Shown here: positions 31,940 through 40,132 of the stretch, one piece after another
How positions within the stretch are numbered: position 1 is the stretch's first letter
Layout: the number at the start of each line of letters is the position of its first letter
Assembly (NCBI GenBank): GCA_046349315.1
Contig: JAXMCQ010000003.1
Span: forward strand, 62,001 to 126,000
Direction of reading: 5' to 3'
Origin: JAEUMG01 sp046349315
GTDB taxonomy: Bacteria; Pseudomonadota; Alphaproteobacteria; Rhizobiales; Aestuariivirgaceae
DNA: 64,000 nt
Made by a program: the position numbers and the translations under genes
The notes under the pieces: model-generated
What the model saw: the letters and a program-made list of their open reading frames with translations, nothing else
Databases searched by the model: none
Told to the model about the DNA's origin: nothing

Positions 31940-32953
31940 ATGACAGCGGCCGTCAGATTCCAGAATGTCTCCCGCCATTTCGGCGCCGTTCGCGCTGTCG
32001 ACGATGTAAATCTCGATATCGCGCCTGGCGAATTCTTTGCGATGCTCGGGCCTTCGGGTTCGGGCAAGACGACATGCCTGCGGCTCATCGCGGGATTCGA
32101 GCAACCGACCGCCGGGCATATCCAGATTTTCGGCGAAACGGCGGAAGGCCTCCCGCCCTATAAGCGTAATGTCAACACGGTCTTCCAGGATTACGCGCTC
32201 TTCCCGCACATGACAGTCGGCGAGAACGTGGCTTATGGCCTGATGATTAAGGGCGTCGACCGCGCCACGCGTGAGACCCGCGCCAAGGCCGCACTAGCCA
32301 TGGTGAAGCTGTCGGGATTCGACGTGCGCAGGCCAAGCCAGCTTTCGGGCGGCCAGAGGCAGCGCGTCGCGCTGGCACGCGCACTCGTCAACGAACCAAA
32401 GGTGCTGCTCCTCGACGAGCCATTGGGCGCGCTTGATCTCAAATTACGCGAGCAGATGCAGGAGGAGTTGCGCGCCCTTCAGAAGCAGCTTGGCATCACG
32501 TTCGTATTTGTCACGCACGACCAGGGCGAGGCCCTGTCGATGGCCGATCGGGTGGCGATCTTTAATGACGGCAAGATTGTCCAGGAAGGCACACCTGGCG
32601 AGGTTTATGAACGGCCGCGCTCGCGCTTTGTTGCCGATTTCGTCGGCTCTTCCAATATTCTCAGCCCTGAGTTTTCAGCGCGCCATGGCGGGCCTGCAAA
32701 CTGGGCAAGCCTCAGGCCGGAAAAGATCAAGGCAGTCCGCGTCAGCGAACCACTTGCGTCAGGTGAAAGCAGTGCCGAAGGCCGGGTCGTCGCGGTTCAC
32801 TACCAAGGCGCCATAACGCGTGTTGTCATTGAGTCCGAAGGCACGCGCCTTGTGGCTGCGCTCCCTGTCGGCGCCGGTGCCTTTGCCGAGGGTGATCCCT
32901 TGCGTTTCGTGTGGAACACTGCAAACCTTGTCGCCATGGAGGATGCGGGGTGA
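31940..32953 (+). CDS. Polyamine-type ABC transporter ATP-binding protein
   Basis: 337-residue PotA/PotG-like ATPase. Walker A GPSGSGKTT (37-45), Q-loop VFQDYALFP, signature LSGGQRQRVALARAL, Walker B VLLLDEPLGALD and switch FVTHDQGEA; a C-terminal TOBE-like domain (about 240-337) follows with LRPEKIKAV. Its stop overlaps the GTG of the first permease (GTGA). No clear ribosome-binding site precedes the ATG. Confidence 0.92.
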   Translation: MTAAVRFQNVSRHFGAVRAVDDVNLDIAPGEFFAMLGPSGSGKTTCLRLIAGFEQPTAGHIQIFGETAEGLPPYKRNVNTVFQDYALFPHMTVGENVAYGLMIKGVDRATRETRAKAALAMVKLSGFDVRRPSQLSGGQRQRVALARALVNEPKVLLLDEPLGALDLKLREQMQEELRALQKQLGITFVFVTHDQGEALSMADRVAIFNDGKIVQEGTPGEVYERPRSRFVADFVGSSNILSPEFSARHGGPANWASLRPEKIKAVRVSEPLASGESSAEGRVVAVHYQGAITRVVIESEGTRLVAALPVGAGAFAEGDPLRFVWNTANLVAMEDAG

Positions 32954-33885
32954 CCGCGGCGAGCACCAGAGCCGACTCCGGCCTCACTCGGCTCTCAGAT
33001 ACCCTGTTTCGCCGGCCAGGCCTTCTTACGCTTCTCTTACTTGCGCCACCGCTGTTATGGATCGGCGTTGTCTATGTCGGATCGCTGCTGGCACTGCTGG
33101 CCCAAAGCTTTTATTCTCTGGATGAGTTTTCCGGGCTTGTTGTCCACGAATTCACGCTGCGCACCTACGCGCAACTGCTTGAGCCCTCCAATATCGGCAT
33201 TATCGTCCGTACCGTGACGATGGCGGCGCTCGTCACGATCGCCTCCGCAATCATTTCCTTCCCGATTGCCTATTATGCAGCGCGCTACGCTCGCGGCACG
33301 ACCAAGGCATTATTCTATCTCGCGGTGATGATGCCCTTGTGGTCGAGCTACCTGGTCAAGGTCTATTCCTGGAAGCTGATCCTCGCCAAGGAGGGGATCA
33401 TCACCTGGGTTGCCGAATGGCTCCATCTCTCCTGGCTGCTGGACTGGATACTCGCGCTGCCGACGGTCGGCGGCCCATCGCTGTCCTTCAGCTATATCGG
33501 AACCTTCCTCGTCTTCGTCTATATTTGGCTTCCCTATATGATCCTGCCGACCCAGGCGGCTCTCGAGCGGGTTCCAAGGAATTTTGTCGAGGCCGCCGCC
33601 GATCTCGGTGCCAATCCGAAGCAGACCTTCCGGACCGTGATCCTGCCACTCGCGATGCCGGGCATCATTGCCGGCTCGATCTTTACCTTCTCATTGACGC
33701 TCGGCGACTACATCATCCCGCAGATCGTCGGCAATTCGCGCCCCTTCATCGGCATGACGGTCTACAGCCTGCAAGGCACCGCCGGCGACATTCCGCTCGC
33801 CGCCGCCTTCACAGTCGTGCCGATGATCATCATGGGCATCTATCTCCTCGTGGCCAAGCGGCTCGGAGCCTTCGATGCGCTCTGA
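32950..33885 (+). CDS. Polyamine-type ABC transporter permease (PotB-like)
   Basis: 311-residue permease with about six membrane helices. VPRNFVEAAADLGANPKQTFRTVILPLAMPGIIAGSIFTFSLTLGDYIIPQIVG carries the EAA loop and the family's conserved sixth-helix region. The GTG start overlapping the ATPase stop is chosen; an earlier frame would run well into the ATPase gene. It overlaps the second permease gene by 11 bases. Confidence 0.9.
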   Translation: MTAASTRADSGLTRLSDTLFRRPGLLTLLLLAPPLLWIGVVYVGSLLALLAQSFYSLDEFSGLVVHEFTLRTYAQLLEPSNIGIIVRTVTMAALVTIASAIISFPIAYYAARYARGTTKALFYLAVMMPLWSSYLVKVYSWKLILAKEGIITWVAEWLHLSWLLDWILALPTVGGPSLSFSYIGTFLVFVYIWLPYMILPTQAALERVPRNFVEAAADLGANPKQTFRTVILPLAMPGIIAGSIFTFSLTLGDYIIPQIVGNSRPFIGMTVYSLQGTAGDIPLAAAFTVVPMIIMGIYLLVAKRLGAFDAL

Positions 33886-34693
33886 CGGCACGATCGGCCC
33901 ACCATGGCCCTTGAAGATCAGCGCGATCGCCGGCCTGCTCTATCTGCATCTGCCTTTGGCGCTGATCATCCTCTATGCGTTCACGACCGAGGAAAAGAGC
34001 TTTCAGTTTCCACCGCCCGGCTTCACCACCCACTGGTTTTCGACCGCCTGGTTCGACAGGCCGGATATTTGGCCGCCGCTTTGGCTGTCGCTCAAAGTGG
34101 CAGTAATCGCCACGATCCTGGCGATTATATTTGGAACGCTTGCCGCCGCCGCTCTTTCGCGCGCGCGCTTCTTCGGCAAGGATTCGATCTCGTTGCTCTT
34201 CATCTTGCCGATCGCGCTCCCCGGCATCATCACCGGCATCTCGCTGCGCTCCGCCTTCGATATCATGAACATCCCGTTCTCGACCTGGACGATTGTTCTT
34301 GGCCACGCGACGTTCTGCATCGTCGTGGTCTACAACAACGTTCTCGCCCGCTTCCGGCGGACCTCGAAGAGCATGGTCGAGGCGTCGATGGATTTGGGCG
34401 CCGACGGCTTTCAGACGTTCCGGTATGTGGTGCTGCCGCAGATTGCCACCGCGCTGCTTGCCGGCGGCATGCTCGCCTTCGCGCTGTCCTTCGACGAAAT
34501 CATCGTCACGACTTTCACCTCCGGCCAACAATCGACCTTGCCGATCTGGATGTTGAACGAACTCATTCGGCCGCGACAGCGCCCGGTGACCAATGTCGTC
34601 GCGATCTTCGTCATCGCGGTTACCTTCATCCCGATCCTTGCCGCCTATTACTTCACCCGCGAGGGCGAGCACACGGCAGGCGCCGGGAAGTAA
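33875..34693 (+). CDS. Polyamine-type ABC transporter permease (PotC-like)
   Basis: 272-residue permease partner. The EAA loop is TSKSMVEASMDLGADGFQTFRYVVLPQIATALLAGGMLAFALSFDEIIVTTFTSG. The N-terminus LLYLHLPLALIILYAF is the first helix. Last gene of the four-gene transporter; it converges on the CoxG-like gene with only three bases between stops and a shared hairpin there. Confidence 0.9.
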   Translation: MRSDGTIGPPWPLKISAIAGLLYLHLPLALIILYAFTTEEKSFQFPPPGFTTHWFSTAWFDRPDIWPPLWLSLKVAVIATILAIIFGTLAAAALSRARFFGKDSISLLFILPIALPGIITGISLRSAFDIMNIPFSTWTIVLGHATFCIVVVYNNVLARFRRTSKSMVEASMDLGADGFQTFRYVVLPQIATALLAGGMLAFALSFDEIIVTTFTSGQQSTLPIWMLNELIRPRQRPVTNVVAIFVIAVTFIPILAAYYFTREGEHTAGAGK

Positions 34694-34729
34694 GGGCTAC
34701 TTCTTCTTGAACATCCCGAAGAAGCCCTT
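34692..34729. terminator. Candidate bidirectional terminator between converging genes
   Basis: AAGGGC-TAC-TTCTTC can pair with GAAGAA-GCCCTT across an 11-base loop (12 pairs with a three-base bulge). It spans the stop of the permease gene and the last codons of the CoxG-like gene, so the terminator would lie partly in the Phe/Lys-rich coding end of that gene. Confidence 0.4.
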
Positions 34730-35230
34730 GCGCTCGGGCTTCTCCACTCCCTCTTCGGCCACTTTTTCCTCCTGCGGCGCATTGGGATCGCCGCCGGCAG
34801 CGAGAATCGCGAACTTGTCGAAAAACTGCGTCGCCATGGATTTGGCGGTAGAATCGATCAGACGCGAACCCAAGCTCGCGAGCTTGCCGCCGACATGGGC
34901 CTCGACGTCATAGGTGAGCTTCGTGCCTTCGGGTATTTCTTCGAGCTTCACCACCGCACCACCCTTGGCGAAGCCAGCCAGGCCGCCCTTGCCCTCGCCC
35001 GAGATCGTGTAGCCATTGGGCGGGTCGAGATCGGTCAATTGCACTTCGCCGGTGAAATGCGCCTTGACCGGACCAACCTTGGCAGTGACGCGGGCGGTGA
35101 AGTCGGTGTCGGAATTCTTTGAAATCTCTTCGCAACCGGGAATGGCCTGACGGAGGATCTCAGGATCGTTGAGCGCCTTCCACACAGCTTCGCGCGGGGC
35201 GGGGATGATCTCTTCGCCGGTCATTTTCAT
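34697..35230 (-). CDS. CoxG-like SRPBCC family protein
   Basis: 177-residue protein of the carbon monoxide dehydrogenase subunit G (CoxG) group, SRPBCC/START fold. MTGEEIIPAPREAVWKALNDPEILRQAIPGCEEI, GEGKGGLAGFAKGGAVVKLEEIPEGTKLTYDVEAHVGGKLASLGSRLIDSTAKSM are diagnostic. CoxG helps place molybdenum hydroxylases at the membrane; no such enzyme genes are adjacent. It lies 25 bases after tgt on the same strand. The tail GFFGMFKKK is charged and hydrophobic and may touch the membrane. Confidence 0.85.
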   Translation of the reverse strand: MKMTGEEIIPAPREAVWKALNDPEILRQAIPGCEEISKNSDTDFTARVTAKVGPVKAHFTGEVQLTDLDPPNGYTISGEGKGGLAGFAKGGAVVKLEEIPEGTKLTYDVEAHVGGKLASLGSRLIDSTAKSMATQFFDKFAILAAGGDPNAPQEEKVAEEGVEKPERKGFFGMFKKK

Positions 35231-35255
35231 GGTCACTCACTCCAAGGGCGGAAAC

Positions 35256-36389
35256 CTAGCTTAGCCTATCCTCGCCATGCCGCCATTGTTCCTTCGTCGC
35301 GGCGGCGAAATCGCTGAAACGGCCGGCATCGATCGCCGCGCGGATACCCTGCATGAGCTCCTGATAATAGGCGATATTGGCCCAGGACAGCAGCATCATG
35401 CCGAGCAGCTCGCCGGATTTGACCAGATGATGCAGATAAGCGCGCGAATAGTACGACAACGCCGGACAGGGTGATTGCGGATCGAGCGGGCGCGGGTCGG
35501 CGGCATGCTTGGCGTTGCGAAGATTGACTTTCCCGAAGCGGGTGAAGGCCTGGCCATGACGCCCCGAGCGCGTCGGCATCACGCAGTCGAACATGTCGAT
35601 GCCGCGCGCCACGGATTCGAGTATGTCTTCGGGTGTGCCGACCCCCATGAGGTAGCGCGGACGATCGGCTGGGAGATGCGGGATCGTCTCGGCGATGGTG
35701 CTCAGCATCAGAGTCTGGCCCTCGCCAACCGCAAGGCCGCCGATCGCATAGCCTTCGAAGCCGATAGCGACGAGGCCCTCCGCCGAGCGGCGGCGCAAAT
35801 GCGGAGTGACACCGCCCTGCACGATGCCGAAATTGCCGCGGCCGGGCTGATTGCCGAAGGCGCGGCGTGAACGCTCGGCCCAGCGCAGTGAGAGTTCCAT
35901 GGCGCGCTCGGCATCCTTCTCCGTATGCGGATAGAGCAGGCACTCATCGAGCTGCATCTGGATGTCGGAACCGAGCAGGCGCTGGATTTCCATGGAACGC
36001 TCGGGCGTCAATTCATAGCGACGACCGTCGAGATGCGACTGGAAGCTCGCCCCCTGCTCTTTCACCTTGCGAAGCTTGGCGAGCGACATGATCTGGAAGC
36101 CGCCGGAGTCTGTCAGGATCGGGCCGTCCCAGCCGATGAATTTATGCAGGCCGCCGAGTGCTGCAACCTCTTCGGCGCCCGGCCTCAGCATCAGGTGATA
36201 GACGTTGCCGAGGATGATGTCGGAGCCGGTCTCTTTCACTTGATCAAGATAGAGGCCCTTGACGGTGCCGGCCGTCCCCACCGGCATGAAGGCGGGGGTG
36301 CGGATATCGCCGTGCAGGGTCCTGACCGTGCCGTGGCGAGCGCTGCCGTCGGTGGCGTGAAGAGTAAAGGAGAAGAGTGGGTCAGACAT
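35256..36389 (-). CDS. tgt: tRNA-guanine transglycosylase
   Basis: 377-residue TIM-barrel enzyme that swaps guanine 34 for preQ1 in queuosine tRNAs. DSGGFQIMSL, MQLDECLLYP, GGLAVGEGQ and FDCVMPTRSGRHG (substrate site) are intact. The C-terminal zinc site is not: the C-x-C-x2-C motif reads Ser306-Pro-Cys308-Pro-Ala-Leu311 and the distal His of T-x-H-N is Ala337 (LSWANIAYYQ), leaving one of four ligands. No frameshift is evident. The start overlaps the queA stop, so the two queuosine genes are coupled. Confidence 0.92.
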   Translation of the reverse strand: MSDPLFSFTLHATDGSARHGTVRTLHGDIRTPAFMPVGTAGTVKGLYLDQVKETGSDIILGNVYHLMLRPGAEEVAALGGLHKFIGWDGPILTDSGGFQIMSLAKLRKVKEQGASFQSHLDGRRYELTPERSMEIQRLLGSDIQMQLDECLLYPHTEKDAERAMELSLRWAERSRRAFGNQPGRGNFGIVQGGVTPHLRRRSAEGLVAIGFEGYAIGGLAVGEGQTLMLSTIAETIPHLPADRPRYLMGVGTPEDILESVARGIDMFDCVMPTRSGRHGQAFTRFGKVNLRNAKHAADPRPLDPQSPCPALSYYSRAYLHHLVKSGELLGMMLLSWANIAYYQELMQGIRAAIDAGRFSDFAAATKEQWRHGEDRLS

Positions 36390-37456
36390 CAGGTTTGAGG
36401 AAATAGCAGGGACGCATCGCCATATGAATAGAAGCGATAATCAGAGGCGATGGCATGCGCATAGGCCGTCTTCATCCGCTCTATGCCGGCGAAGGCGCAC
36501 ACCAGCATGAAGAGTGTCGAGCGCGGGAGATGAAAATTCGTCATGAGGAGATCGACGGCCCGGAACTGATATCCCGGCGTGATGAAGATGTCGGTCGCTC
36601 CGGAGAAAGTCTCGATCTTGCCGGAGCGTGCCGCGGTCTCGAGCAGTCGCAAGGACGTCGTACCGACACTCACGACCCTGCCGCCCTTGGCGCGCGCCGC
36701 GTTGATGCGTTCGGCAGTCTCGGCACTCACGTCGCCCCATTCGGCATGCATCTTGTGATCGCGGGTGTCCTCGGCCTTCACAGGCAGGAATGTCCCCGCA
36801 CCGACATGGAGAGTAACGAATTCACGCGCAACGCCGCGCCTATCGAGTGCTGCGAGTAGCGTGTCGGTGAAGTGCAGCCCCGCGGTAGGCGCTGCAACCG
36901 CGCCCTCTTCGCGGCCATAGATCGTCTGATAGTCCTTCCGATCCTCATCGTCGCTTGCACGCCTGCCGGCGATGTAAGGCGGCAAGGGCATCTCCCCCAA
37001 GGACGCGATCGCCTCGTCAAGGACTGGGCCAGCAAAGTCGAAGGACAGCGTAATCTCGCCGCCCTCGCCTTTCTCCGCAACGGTTGCCTCGAGTGTGCCG
37101 ACCAGACATACGCGGGTCTCGCTACCGAAGCGCACGCGGTCGCCCACCTTCAAGCGCTTGCCGGGCTTGGCAAAGGCGAGCCAATGCGATGCATCGAGAC
37201 GGCGGTGCAAAAGGACATCGATCTCGGGTTCGACACCGCGCCCTATGCGCCGGCCTGCCAATGCGGCCGGGATCACTTTCGTATCGTTGAAAACGAGGAC
37301 GTCGCCGGCTTTCAGAAAATCGGGCAGATCGCGCACCATCCGGTCGCTCAATCGCCCCTGCTCGACGACTAATAGCCTGGCCGCATCGCGTGGACGCACC
37401 GGTCGCAAGGCGATGCGTTCGGCGGGGAGATCGAAGTCAAAATCAGAGACGCGCAA
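36389..37456 (-). CDS. queA: S-adenosylmethionine:tRNA ribosyltransferase-isomerase
   Basis: 355-residue QueA, which transfers and isomerises ribose from SAM onto preQ1-tRNA to form epoxyqueuosine. Characteristic segments are FDLPAERIALRPVRPRDAARLLV, DVLVFNDTKVIPAAL, PPYI, YQTIYGREEGAVAAPTAGLHFT, TLHVGAGTFLPV and VSVGTTSLRLLE. Length and motifs are standard. It overlaps tgt by one base and follows the small secreted protein by three. Confidence 0.95.
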   Translation of the reverse strand: MRVSDFDFDLPAERIALRPVRPRDAARLLVVEQGRLSDRMVRDLPDFLKAGDVLVFNDTKVIPAALAGRRIGRGVEPEIDVLLHRRLDASHWLAFAKPGKRLKVGDRVRFGSETRVCLVGTLEATVAEKGEGGEITLSFDFAGPVLDEAIASLGEMPLPPYIAGRRASDDEDRKDYQTIYGREEGAVAAPTAGLHFTDTLLAALDRRGVAREFVTLHVGAGTFLPVKAEDTRDHKMHAEWGDVSAETAERINAARAKGGRVVSVGTTSLRLLETAARSGKIETFSGATDIFITPGYQFRAVDLLMTNFHLPRSTLFMLVCAFAGIERMKTAYAHAIASDYRFYSYGDASLLFPQT

Positions 37457-37459
37457 GCC

Positions 37460-37852
37460 TCAAGGTCCGGAACAGCTCACCGCCCAGGCGCCCACGCCTG
37501 AAATCCACAAGGTTCCACCGGCGGCATAGAAGTCGCCTTCCGACGCCTTGTAGATGCGGAGCTTCGCAAGGATCTCGCTGACATTGTCGTCGGTGATGTC
37601 GACATGGAGGAGTTCGGCCGTCTCGAAGGCCTGGCCGACCGAGACTGGCGTTACGCCATCGTCCTTTTGCGTCGACCAGCGCTTCGTGCCGGCCTCCATA
37701 TCTACCTTGGCGATTGAAACGACAGGCGTCGCGCCCATCAACAGTGAGATCGACGCGCCATCGCCCGAGCAAATCGTGGTCTCGGTCGCCACAGCGGCAT
37801 TGGCCGTGGCGAGGAATGCCACGGCTGCCGTAATTACGAATGCCCTACGCAT
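37460..37852 (-). CDS. Hypothetical secreted protein
   Basis: 130-residue protein with a signal peptide (MRRAFVITAAVAFLATANAAVATE). The mature part is about 105 residues, with two cysteines (TTICSGDG and AVSCSGP), one near each end, that could form a disulfide. No family was recognised. It is inserted between the cyclophilin pair and queA, within 10 bases of each, on the same strand, so it is cotranscribed with housekeeping genes. Confidence 0.7.
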   Translation of the reverse strand: MRRAFVITAAVAFLATANAAVATETTICSGDGASISLLMGATPVVSIAKVDMEAGTKRWSTQKDDGVTPVSVGQAFETAELLHVDITDDNVSEILAKLRIYKASEGDFYAAGGTLWISGVGAWAVSCSGP

Positions 37853-37858
37853 GGCCGA

Positions 37859-38332
37859 TCAGCTCTTCACATCGGTCGCAACGCGCATGGTCACGATACG
37901 ATCGGGATCGCGCACCGGCTCGCCGCGCTTCAATGCATCGACCAGTTCCATGCCCGACGTGACCTTGCCCCAGACAGTATATTTATTGTCAAGGAAGCGG
38001 GCATCGCCGAAGCAGATGAAGAACTGGCTGTTGGCGGAGTTGGGATCATTCGCCCGCGCCATCGAGCACACGCCGCGCAGATGCGGCTCGGCGGAGAACT
38101 CGGCCTTGAGGTTCGACTTCTTCGAGCCGCCCGTGCCGGTGCCGGTCGGATCGCCGCCCTGCGCCATGAAGCCGTCGATCACGCGATGGAACGGCGTTCC
38201 ATCATAGAATCCTTCGCGTGCCAGCTCCTTAATACGCGCGACATGGCCGGGGGCCAGGTCGGGACGCAATTCGATTGTGACGCGGCCCTTGGGAAGGTCG
38301 ATGTAAAGGGTGTTTTCGAGATCGGCGGCCAT
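37859..38332 (-). CDS. Cytoplasmic peptidyl-prolyl cis-trans isomerase (cyclophilin)
   Basis: 157-residue cyclophilin without a signal peptide. GFYDGTPFHRVIDGFMAQGGDPTGTGTGGS carries the catalytic Arg and Phe, then MARANDPNSANSQFFICFGDARFLDNKYTVWGKV. The ATG at 38332 overlaps the stop of the upstream cyclophilin gene (TAATG); a longer reading frame into that gene is rejected. It is the cytoplasmic partner of the secreted paralogue. Confidence 0.93.
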   Translation of the reverse strand: MAADLENTLYIDLPKGRVTIELRPDLAPGHVARIKELAREGFYDGTPFHRVIDGFMAQGGDPTGTGTGGSKKSNLKAEFSAEPHLRGVCSMARANDPNSANSQFFICFGDARFLDNKYTVWGKVTSGMELVDALKRGEPVRDPDRIVTMRVATDVKS

Positions 38333-38874
38333 TATTGCGTGTCCTTCAATACTTTCATGGAAACAATCTTGTCGGGATTGGCCGGCGGCTCGCCCTTCTG
38401 GATCTTGTCGACGCAATCCATGCCCTCGGTCACCTCGCCCCAGACCGTGTACTGGCCGTCGAGGAAGCCGCCATCGGCGAACATGATGAAGAACTGGCTG
38501 TTGCCGGAATTGGGATCCTGCGCGCGGGCCATGCCGACCGTGCCGCGGCCGAAATGCTTGTCGGAGAATTCCGCCGGAAGATCGGGCTCGTTCGAGCCGC
38601 CCATGCCGGTCCCGGTCGGGTCGCCGGTCTGCGCCATGAAGCCGTCGATCACGCGGTGGAAGATGATGCCGTCATAAAAGCCCTGGCGCGTCAGCTTCTT
38701 GATCTGCGCGACGTGCTTGGGCGCGACATCGGGAAAGAGCGAGATGGTAACATCGCAGCCCTTGCTGGTCTTGAGGATGATGGTGTTCTCGGGATCGGCG
38801 GCCTGGGCCGAGACCGCCAGCATGGCGCTCAAGGCACCGGCAAAAGCCAGGGTGCCGGCAAGCTTAAATTTCAT
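38332..38874 (-). CDS. Periplasmic peptidyl-prolyl cis-trans isomerase (cyclophilin)
   Basis: 180-residue cyclophilin with an N-terminal signal peptide (MKFKLAGTLAFAGALSAMLAVSAQAA), hence periplasmic. GFYDGIIFHRVIDGFMAQTGDPTGTGMGGS and MARAQDPNSGNSQFFIMFADGGFLDGQYTVWGEV align almost position for position with the downstream gene, so the two are tandem paralogues serving different compartments. Confidence 0.93.
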   Translation of the reverse strand: MKFKLAGTLAFAGALSAMLAVSAQAADPENTIILKTSKGCDVTISLFPDVAPKHVAQIKKLTRQGFYDGIIFHRVIDGFMAQTGDPTGTGMGGSNEPDLPAEFSDKHFGRGTVGMARAQDPNSGNSQFFIMFADGGFLDGQYTVWGEVTEGMDCVDKIQKGEPPANPDKIVSMKVLKDTQ

Positions 38875-38943
38875 TGTGAACTCCTTGGGTTGACTCTCGT
38901 GTGATGGCTAGTAGGAGGCGGAATTGGCCGAATTAAAGGCCAA

Positions 38944-39447
38944 TCATCGCGTTTCGGCGAGCGCTGCATTGACAAGCGCCAGCGCTTCCTTGGGGATGAA
39001 CAAAGTGACATCGCCGCCCATTTTGGCGATCTGCTTGACCAGCGAGGAGGCGATCATGCGGGTAGCCGGGCTTGCCGCAAGAAATACGGTTTCGATGTCG
39101 GGTGCCATGGCGCCGTTCATCTGGCCCATCTGGACCTCGTAGTCGAAATCGCTCGCATCGCGCAGGCCCCTGATGATGAGGCCGGCATGGGCGCGGCGCG
39201 CGGCATTGACGGCCAGATCGTCGAAAGTAACGATCTCAATCTTGACCCGCGTGTGTTCGACGATGGGGCGGGTCACCTGATCGAGAAGCTTGATCCGCTG
39301 CTCGGCCGTCAATAACGCCTGCTTTCCATGATGGACACCGATCCCCAGTACGAGCTTGTCGACGATCCGCGCGGCACGCGCGATGATATCGAGATGCCCA
39401 TAGGTGACGGGGTCGAATGAGCCGGGATAGAATCCGGTGCGGGTCAT
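38944..39447 (-). CDS. coaD: Phosphopantetheine adenylyltransferase
   Basis: 167-residue CoaD, which forms dephospho-CoA from 4'-phosphopantetheine and ATP. FYPGSFDPVTYGHLDII holds the nucleotidyltransferase T/H-x-G-H motif, with IIRGLRDASDFDYEVQMGQMN and SSLVKQIAKMGGDV as further conserved segments. First gene of the coaD-ppi-ppi-(hypothetical)-queA-tgt run on the minus strand. In many Rhizobiales gyrA lies directly upstream; here about 6 kb intervenes. Confidence 0.95.
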   Translation of the reverse strand: MTRTGFYPGSFDPVTYGHLDIIARAARIVDKLVLGIGVHHGKQALLTAEQRIKLLDQVTRPIVEHTRVKIEIVTFDDLAVNAARRAHAGLIIRGLRDASDFDYEVQMGQMNGAMAPDIETVFLAASPATRMIASSLVKQIAKMGGDVTLFIPKEALALVNAALAETR

Positions 39448-39539
39448 GGCGTTGGCATAGCCGCTTCGGCATGCTGCCGCAACCTGTCAGGGCGTGCGAG
39501 GCACGATAGCGGCTTAACGATCAGGAGGTTCGGTAAATA

Positions 39540-39956
39540 ATGAGCAATCCCTCGATTCTGTCGCATGTCTCGGTCGGAACGAACGATTTTGCCAAGGCCA
39601 GGACGTTTTACGAAGCTGTACTGGCTACATTGGGATGTAGGATCGTCATGGAGCATCCGGCGGCCGTCGCCTTCGGGCGCGCATATCCGGAATTCTGGGT
39701 TGGAACGACCTTCGACGGCAAGGCGGCGACTGTCGGAAATGGCAGCCATTTCGGCTTCAATGCGGAATCTCGCGAGCAGGTCGACCGTTTCTATGCGGCT
39801 GCTCTCGCAAATGGCGCCAAGCCCGATGGCGAGCCGGGCAGCCGGGAAGATTATGGCGAGCCCTATTACGGCTGCTTCGTGCGCGACCTCGATGGCCACA
39901 AGATCGAGGCGACCTATTGGGACGAGGCGTTGGCAAAAAAGCTCGGCATGGACTGA
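39540..39956 (+). CDS. VOC family (glyoxalase-fold) protein
   Basis: 138-residue vicinal-oxygen-chelate protein. ILSHVSVGTNDFAKARTFYEAVLATLGCRIVMEH is the first beta-alpha-beta-beta-beta module and YYGCFVRDLDGHKIEATYWD the end of the second, with likely metal ligands His9 and Glu near the C-terminus. Substrate unknown. It is the first gene of the accessory block between coaD and gyrA and reads divergently from coaD. Confidence 0.83.
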   Translation: MSNPSILSHVSVGTNDFAKARTFYEAVLATLGCRIVMEHPAAVAFGRAYPEFWVGTTFDGKAATVGNGSHFGFNAESREQVDRFYAAALANGAKPDGEPGSREDYGEPYYGCFVRDLDGHKIEATYWDEALAKKLGMD

Positions 39957-40053
39957 GCGTGACGTCCCCCGTCAGAACGACGGAGAACGCATCAGAGGTC
40001 ATGGTTAAGGCGGCTTGCACTGGGCCAGACACCTTGTGCGATATCGGCAGTTT

Positions 40054-40067
40054 TTGACGCAGATCAA
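40054..40067. promoter_or_regulatory. FNR/FixK-type box upstream of the glutamate-receptor-like gene
   Basis: TTGACGCAGATCAA fits TTGA-N6-TCAA and is very close to FnrL/FixK sites of alphaproteobacteria. It is centred about 72 bases before the start at 40133, so a class II activator would start transcription near 40102. Confidence 0.65.
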
Positions 40068-40132
40068 GGCCGCTGTCGGGCCAGTAACGGAGATAAGCGA
40101 GCAGGCTGCAGCGGGAGTAACTTTCAGATCTG

